Shown here in pieces: positions 21,190-32,526 of a stretch of DNA of 64,000 nt. This stretch comes from Macrolepiota albuminosa (lineage: Eukaryota; Basidiomycota; Agaricomycetes; Agaricales; Agaricaceae), in contig JAMWFC010000107.1 in NCBI GenBank assembly GCA_027475525.1, positions 1-64,000 on the forward strand. Reading direction: 5' to 3'. The notes under the pieces were generated by a model. It ran no database searches. It saw nothing but the letters and a program-made list of their open reading frames with translations, and was not told where the DNA came from. The translations under genes and the position numbers were made by a program. Numbering within the stretch: the first letter of the stretch is position 1; each line of letters starts with the position of its first letter.

Positions 21190-21640
21190 GAAGTCAAAGT
21201 TGGCCAGATACAAGGACCATCAAGCCTGTTGGCAGTTGAATTTCTTGGCTGTCCAAAAGTACTCTAAATTCTCGTGATCAGTCCACAGCTCAAATTTATG
21301 CCTGGCACCCTCAAGAAAATGTTGCCACTCCTCAAATGACTGAATAATAGCCAGCATCTTCTTGTCATAGATCTCATAATTCCACTCCATGGCATTGAGA
21401 CTCTTGGAGTAGAAAGCCACAGGATGCCACTTATCCTCCCTTGACTGTTGAGAGAGAGCAGCTCCAGTAGCAAAATCTGAGCTATCGCTTTGACGCAGAA
21501 GGGAGAGTCATTATCTGAGAATAAGAGGACAGGCTTTGAAGTGTGCCTGTTTGAGGGCATCAAAAGCTGTCTGCTGTGCTGCATCCCAGTGCCAAGGAGT
21601 ATCCTTAGTGGTGAGATTAAAGAGAGGCTGGGCATGGTGT
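21190..21640 (-). pseudogene. RNase H domain of the Gypsy element
   Basis: DFATGAALSQQSREDKWHPV near 21475-21420 starts the domain (first catalytic Asp). Then come AFYSKSLNAMEWNYEIYDKK and MLAIIQSFEEWQHFLEGA, including the usual ExNYxxxxKE-type helix. FELWTDHENLEYF near 21270 (Asp) follows, then, after a stop, SLYLANFDFFLHHKP and KPDALSR near 21150. The order and spacing match Gypsy RNase H. It is split by a stop near 21220 and a frame change near 21480. Confidence 0.8.
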
Positions 21641-22515
21641 GAGAAATCCTGAATAAACCTCCAGTAGAAGTTGGTGAAACCCAGAAAGGCCTGAACCTCC
21701 TTCTTGTTCTTAGGCTCTAGCCACTCCGCCACACCAGCCATCTTGACTGGGTCTATCTCAGCCATTCCATGAGAGATGATCAGTTCAAAATATTCAACCT
21801 TAGTCTGCTCAAACTTGCACTTCTCTGGCTTAAAATAAAGCTGGTGTTGGCAAAGACATTTCAGTACGATGCATGTAATCTGATGATGCTCCTCTAGAGT
21901 CTTGGTATAGATAAAAATATTGTCAAAGTATACATACACAACACCTTCCACTATGAGATCTTGGAAAATGTTGTTCATCATAGTCTAGAAGGTGGCAGGG
22001 CTATTAGTGAGGCCAAAGAACATTACCAGAGGTTCAAAGAGTCCATGATTTGTTTGGAATGCTGCCTTCCACTCATCACCTTCTTTGATGTGCATGTTGT
22101 TGTAGCCCCAGCGGACATCCAACTTGCTAAAGTAGCATGCACCTTGGAGGTTGTTGGCAAGCTCTGAAATGAGTGGTAAAGAGTAGCAATTTTTCACAGT
22201 CATCACATTCAAGACTCAGTAGTCCTGAATTAGACACACAGATCCATTCTTCTTCTTAATAAAGAAGACTGGAAAGGCCATTGGAGACTTTGAGGGGCGG
22301 ATGCAACCAGAGTCTAAATTTTCTTGCAAAAAGGCATCAAGCTCATTCTGTTCTCTGAGAGAGAGAGGATAGACCTTGCAGCTAAAGGGCTCAGCATTGG
22401 GTGTAAGCTCAATTGCATGGTCCCACTGCTTATGCTCAGGGAGAGAGTCAAATGATGCCTTAAAGAAAATATCCTCAAAGTCTTGCAGGTGATGAGGAAC
22501 TGCATCTTGGAACAA
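21511..22515 (-). pseudogene. Reverse transcriptase of the Gypsy element
   Basis: Three collinear frames on the minus strand carry the RT. The first (22515-22216) has DHAIELTPNAEPFSCKVYPL and SPMAFPVFFIKKKNGSVCLI. The second (22212-21985) has [40 protein letters not shown] and [10 protein letters not shown]. The third (21981-21511) has VVYVYFDNIFIYTKT, then AFLGFTNFYWRFIQDFS. The active-site box is YFDN where Gypsy enzymes have YLDD/YVDD, so the second Asp is Asn (a single G-to-A change) and the enzyme would be dead. Stops at the junctions replace codons within conserved motifs. Confidence 0.88.
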
Positions 22516-22602
22516 CTTAGGAGCAGAGTTGGCAGCAAATGTCTGAGCTAGCTGCTAGAAAGTAGTTTGGCTAGCTCTAATCTCCGCTACCATTGGTGGA
22601 GG

Positions 22603-23330
22603 TCATAAAGTAGTTGCATAAATCCTATCACCTGTCTCAATAGCCTCGCCTGGAGACTCTGGGTCAGGAGCACACTTAAATTTACCCTTGCATCTATCTT
22701 CTATCTGGGCTTCACTCACTACACTTAAAACATCCTTATAGAGAGCCTCTTTATAAGAGAACACCAGAGGGGGAGGATCCAGTAGATCAAGGTCTGCAAA
22801 GAGGAGGTGTTCAACTCGGCAGGCCCGAATAGCAGCACACTCATGGACTGCCTCTCTACGCTCCTCTCTAACTTCCTTGGCACATGTGAAACACCGTCGA
22901 GGGCAGCAGCTCATGCTCACCTTACCCTTGGCCCAGTCAATCTCAGGATTGTGATCACGTAGCCAGGAGAACCCAAGTATCATATCCTGCTTTCCTAGGC
23001 TGGTGACTGCAAAGACAGCATGCTCAGAATGCATCTGATAATGAAGGACTAAATCCACCACTGAGCAGATGGACCCAGCTTCATTGAGCATACTGTCAAT
23101 GTTATAGGCTGGAATAGGGTGAGAGAGGGGTTGGGTAGTGAGCTGGTGTTGTTCCACATAATGGGTATCCAGGAAGAGTCCAGTAGCATCACTGTCCAAG
23201 AGAGCTATGACACTTTGAGTCTGCTAAGTGTCAGTTATCTCAATCTCCACATTCAGATGCAGAGAGTTGAGAGAGGGAGTGTAGGCAACAACATAGCAAT
23301 GAGAAAGATGTCATTCCCAAGCTGGGACAC
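22603..23330 (-). pseudogene. Retropepsin-type protease of the Gypsy element
   Basis: The sequence NSLHLNVEIEITDTQQ (near 23245) leads into ALLDSDATGLFLD near 23190, which corresponds to the LxDSGAT active-site loop with Gly changed to Asp. MILGFSWLRDHNPEIDW near 22960 is the characteristic second motif of Gypsy proteases, followed by a linker to RT with CCPRRCFTCAKEV. The frame is open for 198 codons from 23199. Upstream, 23520-23335 carries a conserved leader (FTCLSVESSNVLLPVPDSLT) that also occurs in the second copy near 40480. The Gly-to-Asp change fits a G-to-A transition. Confidence 0.82.
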
Positions 23331-23514
23331 GTGGTCATTGGACAGGAAAAGGAGGAGAGGAGGTCTTAGCTAAGGCTTGGACCAAGGGGGTATTCTGTAC
23401 GTCAAAGAGGGTGCTTATAATTTCAGTCAGAGAATCAGGAACAGGGAGCAATACATTAGAAGATTCTACTGATAGACATGTAAACTGATTAGCACCAGAT
23501 GGTGTAGTACTTGG

Positions 23515-24450
23515 TTGCAAGTAGTACTAATAGTTCTGGGGCTTTCTTGAAGTCTTAGAAAGTGACCTCTAATCCACACTGGTGCTTGATAATAAAAACT
23601 TGATATATTGAGTGCTTCACAGAATATCAAATATCCTGATAGGCAGAAGAAGGTTCTCAATAAACTCCAGCCTAAATAGTTCACTCCCTGGGAATCACCG
23701 AGCCTTTGTCTACCAATAAACTTCCAATAAGAGGTGTTCAATAAACTCTAGCCTAGGTGATTCATTCCCTGGGAACCACTGAGCCTTTGCCTATCAAATG
23801 CCTGTCTATTCTCTACTAAACTTGGGCTATTTATACTGTTTTTCTGGTGCACAGACCACTATCTACACATGACTCTTTTGTTGTCAACTCCCCAGCCTCC
23901 AGAACATATTTGATAGTCCAATTTCCCTTTTGGGAGGCATGTTTTGGTGCCACCAGTTCCACCATTCCTCTAGATGTCTCTGATTGCCACTTCCCCATTT
24001 GCTTCAGCTCTATTTAGCATGATCCCATTCATAGATCCTTCTTTTCTCTTTTAGCGCTTCCCTGCATTCCATGCTTCTTTTGACATCTCTCCATGCTTCT
24101 TTTCCTTTCCCCTTTCAGTCATGTCAAATTGGGCATTGTCAGATCTGATCTTGATCTAGATCATCACAAATTGATCCCATTTTGTCACTTCTGCCAGCTC
24201 CCATGCTTCCCCTCCCCATTACAGTGGTTGGACTATTGTTGAGTGGATAGCTTGAGCTGGTCCCTGCCCTTTGTTCTGTACTGTCTGTGTATTTATTGGG
24301 GTGTTTTTGGAGATATAATTTGTTGAGACTGCTACCAGGAGGCTTACAGTTTTCAGCCCATAATTAAATGTCTATTTTGACTTCTGGTGCATGTTGTGTC
24401 CCTGACTGCTGGTACAGCATCATATCAGCGGTGGAGATGTACAACTTATC
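23515..24450. other. Non-coding interruption between gag and protease, probable nested insertion
   Basis: Neither strand codes for anything recognisable here, although gag and protease normally adjoin. It includes a diverged direct repeat of about 81 bp (caataaac at 23658 and 23739, both followed by an agcct, cctggga and gagccttt series). It also includes a ctatttatactg TATA-like word near 23830. The word gtagtac occurs twice close to the left end (about 23504 and 23521). A solo LTR is the likeliest explanation, but I could not define matching ends. Confidence 0.4.
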
Positions 24451-24460
24451 CGTTGCTCTA

Positions 24461-25724
24461 TTAAAAACTCTCCCCTGCAGAATCAAAGAACCCATCCAAT
24501 AGTTCTGCTACAGCTTCCACAGAACCCAAGGACTCATCCAAAGGTTCTGTTTTAGTCTGTATATCTGGGAAGGGTTTTCCTCGAACAGCCTGGGCAGCAA
24601 GGAGCTGGAGAAGGAGCTCTTCCTGCTCTAGAGCTGAGAAATAGCGCACCTCTAGCCCCTGGGGACAATATCAAACAAAGTGACCAGGCTTCTCACAGTG
24701 ACGGCAGAGGAGAGGAAGGGAGGAACGTTGACAAGAGGCATCAACATCTATAGGTACCCCAAGAGAGAGGGGACGTGCTGCAGATACCTGAGCTGGGGGT
24801 GGAGCGCAAAATGGAAGAGAGGGCTGGATGAGATGACAAGCAGGAAAAAATGCCTATGAGGTGGAGCAAGAGGTGGTTCCATGGTGGAGCTCACATCGTA
24901 ACTCCATGAGCTGCCACTGATTCCGTGCTACCTGATACCAGGTCTTGATACTTGTGTCTTCAGGTTGTCCCTCAGCCATGCTATTGATCCAGTCCATGAG
25001 AGAGGGAAGGAGGCCATCTTGGAAGGTGAGACAGAGCTGAAAACCATCTGGATAGCAGGCCTGTTTAGCAAAAGATCTGAAGAAGTCGATATACTCATCT
25101 AGAGTCTGCTTCCCCTGCCCATATTGATGAGGATCTCGGAGAGTGAGGGCTGCCACCTTAGCAGGGTCCAAGGGGAAGAACTCTGTCTGAAACTCCTTCT
25201 CAAACTGATCCCAACTTCCAAAACTCTCCACTCCTCCAGGGCATTGAAAGACTTGTAGCACATATGTTGAAGCTCATCCAGACTTCATGTAAAAAAGAAC
25301 CCAAGCAATCTTGAGAGCATCAGAGGAGAAAGCCTCATCACTGAGCTGAATATAGGTGATGCAGGATTGCAGAAAACGCTCGCCTATTGCTCGGTTACTA
25401 TTGAATGTGTCTGGGAGTGCTGGGCGAGGAATATTGGCATGAACTGGGGAGAAGGCCTCAAAGCAAGGGACTGGTGGTGTGTCAGCCCTAACTGAAGGTG
25501 TCTGGAGAGGGGTAGGAGTGAGAGGGAGGCGCTCTAGGAGGGCCTGAATGGAATAGGAGATAGTGTCTGTGGCCTGACATAATCCAGCAAGTTCAGTGGT
25601 GTGGAGGGTGAGGAAAGCTTGAGTAGTCTGCACCTGAGTCTCCAGAGTAAGCAAGCAACCCCTGGCATCATTCTGAGGGGCAGAAGCGTCTAGGGGAGTG
25701 TCTGAGGAGGCTGATTAGGTCATA
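24461..25724 (-). pseudogene. Gag of the Gypsy element, with zinc knuckle
   Basis: It begins near 25724 (MT, stop, SASSDTPLDASAPQNDARG) about 110 bp inside the LTR. The first open block 25654-25274 includes FNSNRAIGERFLQSCITYIQ. The second, 25261-24854, has FGSWDQFEKEFQTEFFPLDP and QTLDEYIDFFRSFAKQACYP, the typical Gypsy Gag capsid fold region. A CCHC knuckle, CRHCEKPGHFV(stop)YC, is at about 24710-24665 with a stop replacing one codon. The tail block 24649-24461 is acidic. Gag packages the element RNA. Stops near 25265 and 24850 break the frame. Confidence 0.8.
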
Positions 25725-25837
25725 GAAGCAGCAGAGGGGCAGGGAGTAATCCAGTGGGGAAGGGACCTAAAGGAGCAAGAGAGGGCTCAAACAGGCTGAA
25801 GGAGGCTCCTAGACTGAAATGTAGAGACTTGTTCTGC

Positions 25838-26356
25838 CATAAGAGTAACCTATAGAGGCTGTGGCTCAGTCACACAGCTGGCAGAGGGAGATCCAAAGTG
25901 TATTAGAGTATGTACTGACAATATCATAATAACTACTCACCTGGCAGAGAGAGATCCAAAGAAAACAAGTCTAGAGATTCCCTATGCCAGGTTGGATGCT
26001 TCTGGGGCTTCTGAAGCATGAAAAACAACTGTACAGTACAACAAAGCCTTAAAAACTCAAAAATTGACTAACCAAACAACTGTGCAAACAAGGCAGGAAA
26101 ACTCCGGACTTTAGAACTCAGAAAGGCAAACTCCAGCTTATATAAGCAGTCTGGAAGCGGTGCTGAAGGGCCCACACTTGTCTGAATGGTAGCTAAAGAA
26201 CCAGAGCATCTCAAGGGCTGAGAGTAGTACTAACAGATAGTGTTGAAAGAATAGAAACAGTAAAATGAAATAATGTCAGAAGAAATAAGAGAATAAATGA
26301 AGGGAGAGTGAAGAGATAAGGAGTGAGAAAAGGAAGAAATGAGGAGTCCCCTGACA
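25838..26356 (-). repeat. LTR A (5' LTR of the Gypsy element)
   Basis: On the minus strand it begins TGTCAGGGGACTCC and contains a CTTATATAAGC TATA-like box (plus 26137-26147). It matches two solo copies at 32091-32526 and 34119-34616. The inner end is near 25838; the terminal CA is altered. The gag start lies about 110 bp further inside, as expected for a 5' LTR. Confidence 0.85.
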
Positions 26357-26359
26357 GAT

Positions 26360-28290
26360 GCACGGTTCTCCATTACATGTCCAGGTTTGTATTATAATTG
26401 TAATCTTCTGTCTTTAACATATCATGAAGCAGCTTGACATTCTGAGAGTCTTCAAAGGTTCAAGAGACAAAGGAGCAGCAATAAGCTGCACTAGTATATG
26501 TATCAACAAGTAGTACAGCCAGTCATTGAATCATAGCAATTAGTATCCAGTCTTGTTGTACTAGAATTGTCAATCAGATACAAGTACAATGTGAATATGT
26601 GGTGTAGACGATAGAGCCTTTGGTTGCAATCATTGATGAACATCAACTTTTTTTTTTTGAAGCTTTGTTTTATTCATAAACCATTGATTCTAATATTTAC
26701 TTGTTGCAATATGCATTTGTAAGACAAGAATTATGGCATCATTGAGTGAGAACCTGAAGGTGGGTGGCATCATCGTGGAGGTGAGGCAAGGTTGGGGCCA
26801 TGGAACATTGAAAACATTAGGAAAATTTACAAAGATCAGAGAAAAAAACTAATCCTCATTGTGCTTGATAACCATCAACAAATTGTCTTGAGCAGGCTCT
26901 GAATACAACTCAAACCTCATGTTATTGTCAAAGTCCAATGTTTACAACAGAGACTTCTGGAACATGGGAGTCATAGCAAAGCACAAGTCCTCAGAGATCC
27001 TGTCATTATACTGAATTATTAGAATGTAGAATAAGATTTGTACTAGATGAAGGTTCAATGTACCTTTCTGTTGAGCAATCCACCAGAGAGCAAAGGCCAG
27101 GTCATAGTGCTGAGGCCATATTTACAGTACAGTGGGACATGCTGGTGCTCATCATCCTCTCATGCATCCTTGAGAATCATGATAAATGTGTTAATGACTC
27201 TGTGTGTGTCCTCAATATATTATTCTTGTCAATGGGAGGAAAGCTGACCATAGCAACTGTCATTAAAAATGCTACATTGAGCAAGTGATCTATACAACAA
27301 AATTATGAGTGAAACATTTAATAAACAATTGCAGTGATGTATTAACTTTGTCATGGTCTGTTAGCCACTCTACCAATGCCAGTAGCTTCCTACCTCTGCA
27401 CAGGCATGCTCAAGCTTAATCCCATGCAACAACAGCATGCCCATGCTTATCGTCCTCTCATGACACATGAGTTCTAACAACCTTTGTCCTACCTTTAATA
27501 AGCATATCATCTGCATCCCCCTACACATTGTCCTGCCCCTGCCTCTGTCATGAAAGCACCCCCTTCTCCTGCTCCTGCTCAGGCTCAGGCTCTCCAAGTC
27601 TCAGATCCACCAGCCTATAATCCTGAATATATGGTTCCCACCACACACTACACATTGTCTCCTCATCCATATAAAGTCCTTTCCCTGGCCCAACCCTGCC
27701 TCCTTCTCTAGACCCAGGCATCAATGCACATGCTTACCCATACCCACCTTCCTTCTCCATTGCTTTGCTGACACCCACAAGAACAGCTGCAGACCCTGTG
27801 GTCAACATATTGCTTGCTCATCAGAATCTCTGACGTTTAAGCCACAAGCACATACCAAACAGACCAAGACACAACACAAAGAACCTGACAAGCACAATGA
27901 GCACAATTACGCCTACAAAGAGGTGTCTGCCAAGGCTTGATGTTGCCTGCGCTGGAAGACTTCATTGTGGTGGTGGTGTCAAAAGTGTCTGAATTGTCTG
28001 GTGGCTTGTGGGCCATCATTGTATATTCATTGCAGAGGAATGGGATGCTGAGGATGTGCATTGGATTGAATGAATACAGAATTGAATAATTGAATTATGG
28101 CAGTACAGTACAAAAGCTAGCAGTATTGTTGTTTGAAGGTGGCATAGTGAGGTTGAGAGGGGAGTTTGATCATTAAAGATTATCGTCAAATTTAGTGGCA
28201 TTGTATATGATATATAGCATATTCTACCTTAAAATCAGCAAAAGTTAGTAAATCTTAAAGACGACATACAGTGCCCATCATTTACAGATC
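26360..28290. other. No recognisable gene
   Basis: Mixed sequence with many stops on both strands. Around 27400-27800 the plus strand is His/Pro/Ser-rich with a periodic look, but no family is recognised. An isolated minus-strand frame at 28061-27837 lacks a domain. Possibly an old gene fragment or intergenic DNA. Confidence 0.4.
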
Positions 28291-28299
28291 CTATGCTGA

Positions 28300-28560
28300 T
28301 CACTCCATAGATATCATTGGCATTGGTACTCATCACCAAAATTAGTGGCACTCCACTATCTATCACAGTGCTTGTGAATGTGGCACTAAGACCACATACA
28401 TGTTATAGACTATGCCATCTTAGGCACTGGGGCCCTCGACATGAGGAGTGGCACAGGGAGTTGGGGACATTAAGAACAATAATGAGATAAATATTTATGG
28501 TGACCATAGCCTGCATGCAATCTGTCACGCATCACACCGTGCCTGCCAATGTTCTTTAGG
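28300..28560 (-). pseudogene. Second, internally deleted copy of the aspartic-protease pseudogene
   Basis: The block ccaaaattagtggcactccact at 28335-28356 matches 48507-48528. The block gaccacatacatg to atagcctgcatgc at 28388-28532 matches 49311-49473. In between, 28378 joins what are 48555 and 49305 in the other copy, so about 750 bp are missing. Differences are mostly C-to-T or G-to-A, with CG changed to CA or TG (for example cgtcgtc to catcacc). It is therefore a deleted, strongly transition-mutated relative and has no coding capacity left. Confidence 0.7.
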
Positions 28561-29880
28561 CAGGATATAAGGAAGACATTAATGTTGTTTGGTGGGTCAG
28601 ATTTTCTAAACAATTGTCAATATGAGCAAGCAAAAGCAGATCAATAATAGCATGACCAACATTAAAAGCTCAGGACGTTTTTGTAATTGTTTGACAGCTT
28701 CATGCAATGTAGTAACTTCCAAGTAAAGTTCATGTCCTTTTTGCTAAAACTTGTGAGAATACCAATGAACTATCTTTTTGTAATCTTGTTCCAAGCTTGA
28801 GGTCAATACCATGATTTTTATACTAGACAAGGTATTGAGATCATAATTTTGAAAAGCAAGTTGCACAACTAACCTGATCTGCATTTATTTCAAAGCAGTC
28901 CAATGTCTTCCAAAAAGCACATGATAGATCACCCGACACCTTCTCCTCAAGACAAATAACACAAAGACAAATCCCTTCCTCAAGTAAGATCATGGTCAAC
29001 AACTATACAGCCTTAAGACACCTTCTGAGAGTTGACACAAAGATCATCTCAAATAAATCCTAGATAGAAATCTGATATATTTCATGTGTAGTAGTAAGGA
29101 TAAGTTCCTTTCAGTGGACAGACATTGATATGTACAAAGGACAGCATGCTAGCATACTTTATTGAGATAGGCTTGAAGATATCCACATCGTGAACTGAGA
29201 AAAGGGCTTGGCAGAAAGTATCAGCAGCTGGCCAAATAGTGATTTGACAAATATTGAGATGAAGTGGTCAGAAAAGAAGCAAAGTGCAACGTTTGTTGTA
29301 TTATTGTTGTTTATTGAGAACTATTTGTTTAATTTTCCTTGCCAAATTATCTTACTACTATTCTGCCCAGCCCAACTAGCATGTGATGAATCTGGCACTC
29401 CAATTGTGAGTGCCAGTAAGTGCCAGCTATTTTGTTGCCGTCCTTGATTATTTTGATATAAGCTGCATAGTGAAATATTGTTTTATAAATTAGACAAAAA
29501 AAATGATAATATAATGTGTGCTCTTGATAAAATTAAACAAAATGTACTGAGTTAGCTGATATAATATGAATACTAATGTAGAGATATAATAAAGAAATTA
29601 TAGTTCATATATTAATTTGCAGCATATATATATATTATTACTGTGCAATAATCTATGTATAAAGATTCTGCCTGTGGCTTCACTTATGAGGTGAGCAGTA
29701 ACTTATATGTATTCTTGTGTTACATTGCAATACAAATTTGTTGCTGCTGTCTGGGGAAAGAAACTGTAGGTTTCTTTGCTCAAAACATTGAAACCTGTAA
29801 GGATCTGGGTGAGCTGCAATCCTCAAAAAGTCAGGAGCTCCACAACACGTTGTGCAAAATATAGACCCCCTAAAAGGAAA
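28560..29880. other. AT-rich stretch without a gene; one inverted repeat
   Basis: No coding signal. From 29393 it shares sequence with 37551 onwards: the palindrome, ccagctattttgt, and later tactgagt..agctga..ataatatgaatactaatg. The two stretches are therefore copies of one AT-rich dispersed element of at least 250 bp. Confidence 0.5.
29393..29415. repeat. TGGCACTC-N7-GAGTGCCA inverted repeat, site 2
   Basis: Eight-base perfect arms around caattgt. It marks the left end of the similarity shared with the copy at 37551. Could be a transposon terminus or a hairpin. Confidence 0.75.
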
Positions 29881-29888
29881 GAGCGGTA

Positions 29889-31000
29889 CTAACCTAGCAG
29901 ATGGGAGGAAGCATAATTCTTGTGAAGTCCTCTAGTGCTGGGCAGTCTTGGATATATGATGTGAGTACCAGTGCATATTTGGTACAGGACAAACAAATCG
30001 CTGCTCCACCTTCCTATGTTTTTTACCATGTCTAGTGGAACACCTCTCAGCAAGTACTCCAACACTAAGCCCACCCTGATGCCATGAAACCCAAGTCCCT
30101 CTAAGTCCAAATCTGCCATGATTGTATTCAGACGCTTTGCAAAGGCTGAATGTGTCAGTGGCTTATGAGTATCTTGATACCTGTACTCAAATAAGTGTCC
30201 TCCTTGGTGAGGCTCATTGACTCTGTAATGATTCTTGAGTGCATTCATTGTATCACATTCCTCTTGCTAGCAAGCAAAATAAAGGTCCTCATTTTCACTT
30301 GCTGTTTTAGTTTTGGGAATAAAAATCACTATAACCTCATTGTTGCCTCTGTCTCAACCAGATCTGACATCTGAATACTTGATATGAATGTTGGGGTTGA
30401 ATGTCTTGATGCTCTATAATGTTAACTTTCCTAGCCTTGCTATTGACTAGAATGCCACCTTTAGTCAGACATTGACTGCAGCATCCAGTAGGTCATCAAG
30501 AGTCAGTTGCCCTGTCAACCTGCTAATAAGTTCTGTTGTAAAGAGTTCTTGCTTCCTCTTTTTTGATGTTGCTGGAGCTAGCACTGCTGTTTCATGAAGA
30601 GCTGCCTGTACCTTTGCCTCTTCTGCCCATGCAGTATGTGCCAGGCCTGTATTGCATACAAGTTGTTTGCTAATGCAGATCCTGAGTACAATCCTGCATA
30701 TGTGGCTATAAAAGCCAAGATTAAAGACTCGTGGGCTGAACAGTGCTCTTCCTCTGAAACCTGCCTGTGGTCACAGTATGCATGATAAATAAGTAAACTA
30801 AAACCATATGAACCGCAAGTGCCTTCAGCCCATGCTGCTGACTTTACTGTAAGCACCCTCTGCCAATCTTCCTCTGTTAGCCTGGCTGTACTTGATGCAA
30901 CTGTTGTAACTGGCCTCCAGAGCAAAAGCCAATCTCCTGCTGCACAGTGTGGGCATAGTTCAGATGGTGTAATAGCTATATCTTTCTTGTAAGAACATTG
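29889..31000 (-). pseudogene. Tyrosine recombinase of DIRS-like element 2
   Basis: The core-binding domain is at about 30930-30600: AAWAEGTCGSYGFSLLIYHA, ESLILAFIATYAGLYSGSAL and LYAIQAWHILHGQ. The next 330 bp contain several stops but keep ELISRLTGQLTLDDLLDAAV and SIARLGKLTL (box I Arg; the usual Glu of RLGE is Lys). They also keep EVIVIFIPKTKTAS. The open frame 30248-29889 continues with MNALKNHYRVN, then GFHGIRVG (box II His and Arg intact), VKNIGRWSSDLFVLYQ with the probable nucleophile Tyr, and a short tail. It belongs to the fungal DNA breaking-rejoining group. Five or more in-frame stops make it non-functional. Confidence 0.85.
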
Positions 31001-32090
31001 TAGAGGTAGAATGGAGTAACTGATGGATTGAAAACAAAGTCTGAAGAGTTGTAAGCAGAGCATAGAGGTAGAAGTTGGATTAGGTAGGAAAAATGTAAGG
31101 AAGCGAGTAGGCATGGAGTGCTGCACATAGTAATGCATCAAAAGTTTGTAGAGCAGCAACAGACAAGTACTAGAGAGAAAAAAAAAGCAGTCCAAGAACT
31201 AACAGATTCCAGCCCAGTAAGAGAGTGATCATAGCGCTACCTCAAGAAAAGACAAGTCAAGCTCTGAGAAGAGGAAGTAGAAGCAAAGCTGTGAAAGATA
31301 GCTCAAGACGTCAAGATTCCAAAGAGCTGACAAGCTGAGATGAAAGCAGAGATGCCATGATGGTTGATCAATCCAAGAATAGAGCTGAGACAGATGAGAA
31401 CACAGCCAAGACCAAGAAGCAAGATCACCAAGAAGCTGAAAGACTCTAAGTTTGCTGCCAAAGATAGTGAGCACACAATGTTTGATGTCGGATCAGATAC
31501 CGACAAAGCCAGAAGTATGCCAAACAAGACAAGACTCTAAAACCAAACTAGACAATGACAAGACAATATAATGAGATGCACAAAACAATCAGAGCTCTAG
31601 ACCAGAAATTGTAGGGTACAAAAACTTGTTTATTCCTATGTTTCTCCTGCCTTTTATACCTATTCTACATGTTTCCAGCATTGACAATCCTCCACAAAAC
31701 TGCTTTGAATTGTTGGTTCCTTTCTAATTCTGTTTCTGACCATTGGTTGGTCTCATAATCCTAAAACTCTATTTCTCTCTCCTTCTCTATTTGTACTACT
31801 TATTTTCTAATTTGTCTCATCATTTTCCACCATAAACTTAATCAGACCTTACTTCTCCATTTTGCTTGTACCTGTCATTTCTATAGTCAAATCCAATTCG
31901 CTTGTCCAACATCTCTGTCAACCTGATCCTATCAGCAATCCTCTTCCCTCTACACAATGTGGTTTTGCCTCAGTTAGCTGAGATGGAAGGGGTGCTCCAA
32001 AGTGCTGCACCACCTTACTCAAACCAGTCCCTGCTGCTGGAGCTGAAGGCAAAGACCTCTTTCCTGAAGCAGGAATCACTAATTCGTTCC

Positions 32091-32526
32091 TGTCAGGGAA
32101 CTCTTCATTTCTTCCTTTTCTCACTTCTTATCTTTTCACTCTTTCTTTATTCATTCTCTTATTTCTTCTGACATTATTTCATTTTACTGTTTCTATTCTT
32201 TCAACACTATTTGTTAGTACTACTCTCAGCTCTTGAGGTGCTCTGGTTCTTTAGCTACTATTCAGACAAGTGTGGGCTCCTCAGCACTGCTTCCAGACCG
32301 CTTATATAAGCCAGAGTTTGCCAGAGTTTGCCTTTTATTTGTGCAATTATTTGTATAGGCAATTTTTGAGTTTTCAAGGTTTTGTTGTACTATACAGTTG
32401 TTTCCCATGGCTTCAGAGGCCCTAGAAGTGTCCAACCTGGTATAGGGAATCTCTAGACTTGTTCTCCTTGGATCTCCCTCTACCAGCTGTGTGACTGAGC
32501 CACAGCCTCTAGAAGTCACTCTTACA
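32091..32526 (+). repeat. Solo LTR C of the Gypsy family, plus orientation, with 5-bp target duplication
   Basis: Runs from TGTCAGGGAACTC to CTCTTACA (TG...CA ends) and is flanked on both sides by gttcc (32086-32090 and 32527-32531), a perfect 5-bp target-site duplication. It contains the same TATATAAG box as LTR A. It is inserted in the pol ORF of DIRS-like element 2, opposite in orientation to LTRs A and B. No internal Gypsy sequence is left, so it is a recombination-derived solo LTR. Confidence 0.93.

Larger units (their letters stand above)
20215..26356 (-). mobile_element. Ty3/Gypsy LTR retrotransposon, 3'-truncated
   Basis: On the minus strand the order is 5' LTR (26356-25838), gag (25724 to about 24460), protease (about 23330-22603), RT (22515-21511), RNase H (about 21640-21190) and integrase (about 20840-20215). 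This is canonical Ty3/Gypsy order. The integrase stops right after its third catalytic motif, and no 3' LTR is found to the left, so the element is truncated at about 20215, where an opposite-strand ORF remnant abuts. About 935 bp of non-coding sequence at 23515-24450 separates gag and protease and looks like a nested insertion. Many stops and lost catalytic residues make it inactive. Confidence 0.88.

Noticed and set aside
32310..32335. Short tandem gccagagtttgcc duplication in LTR C
   Set aside because: An 11-bp local slippage also hinted at in LTR B (caaactctgg twice); it is part of the LTR sequence.
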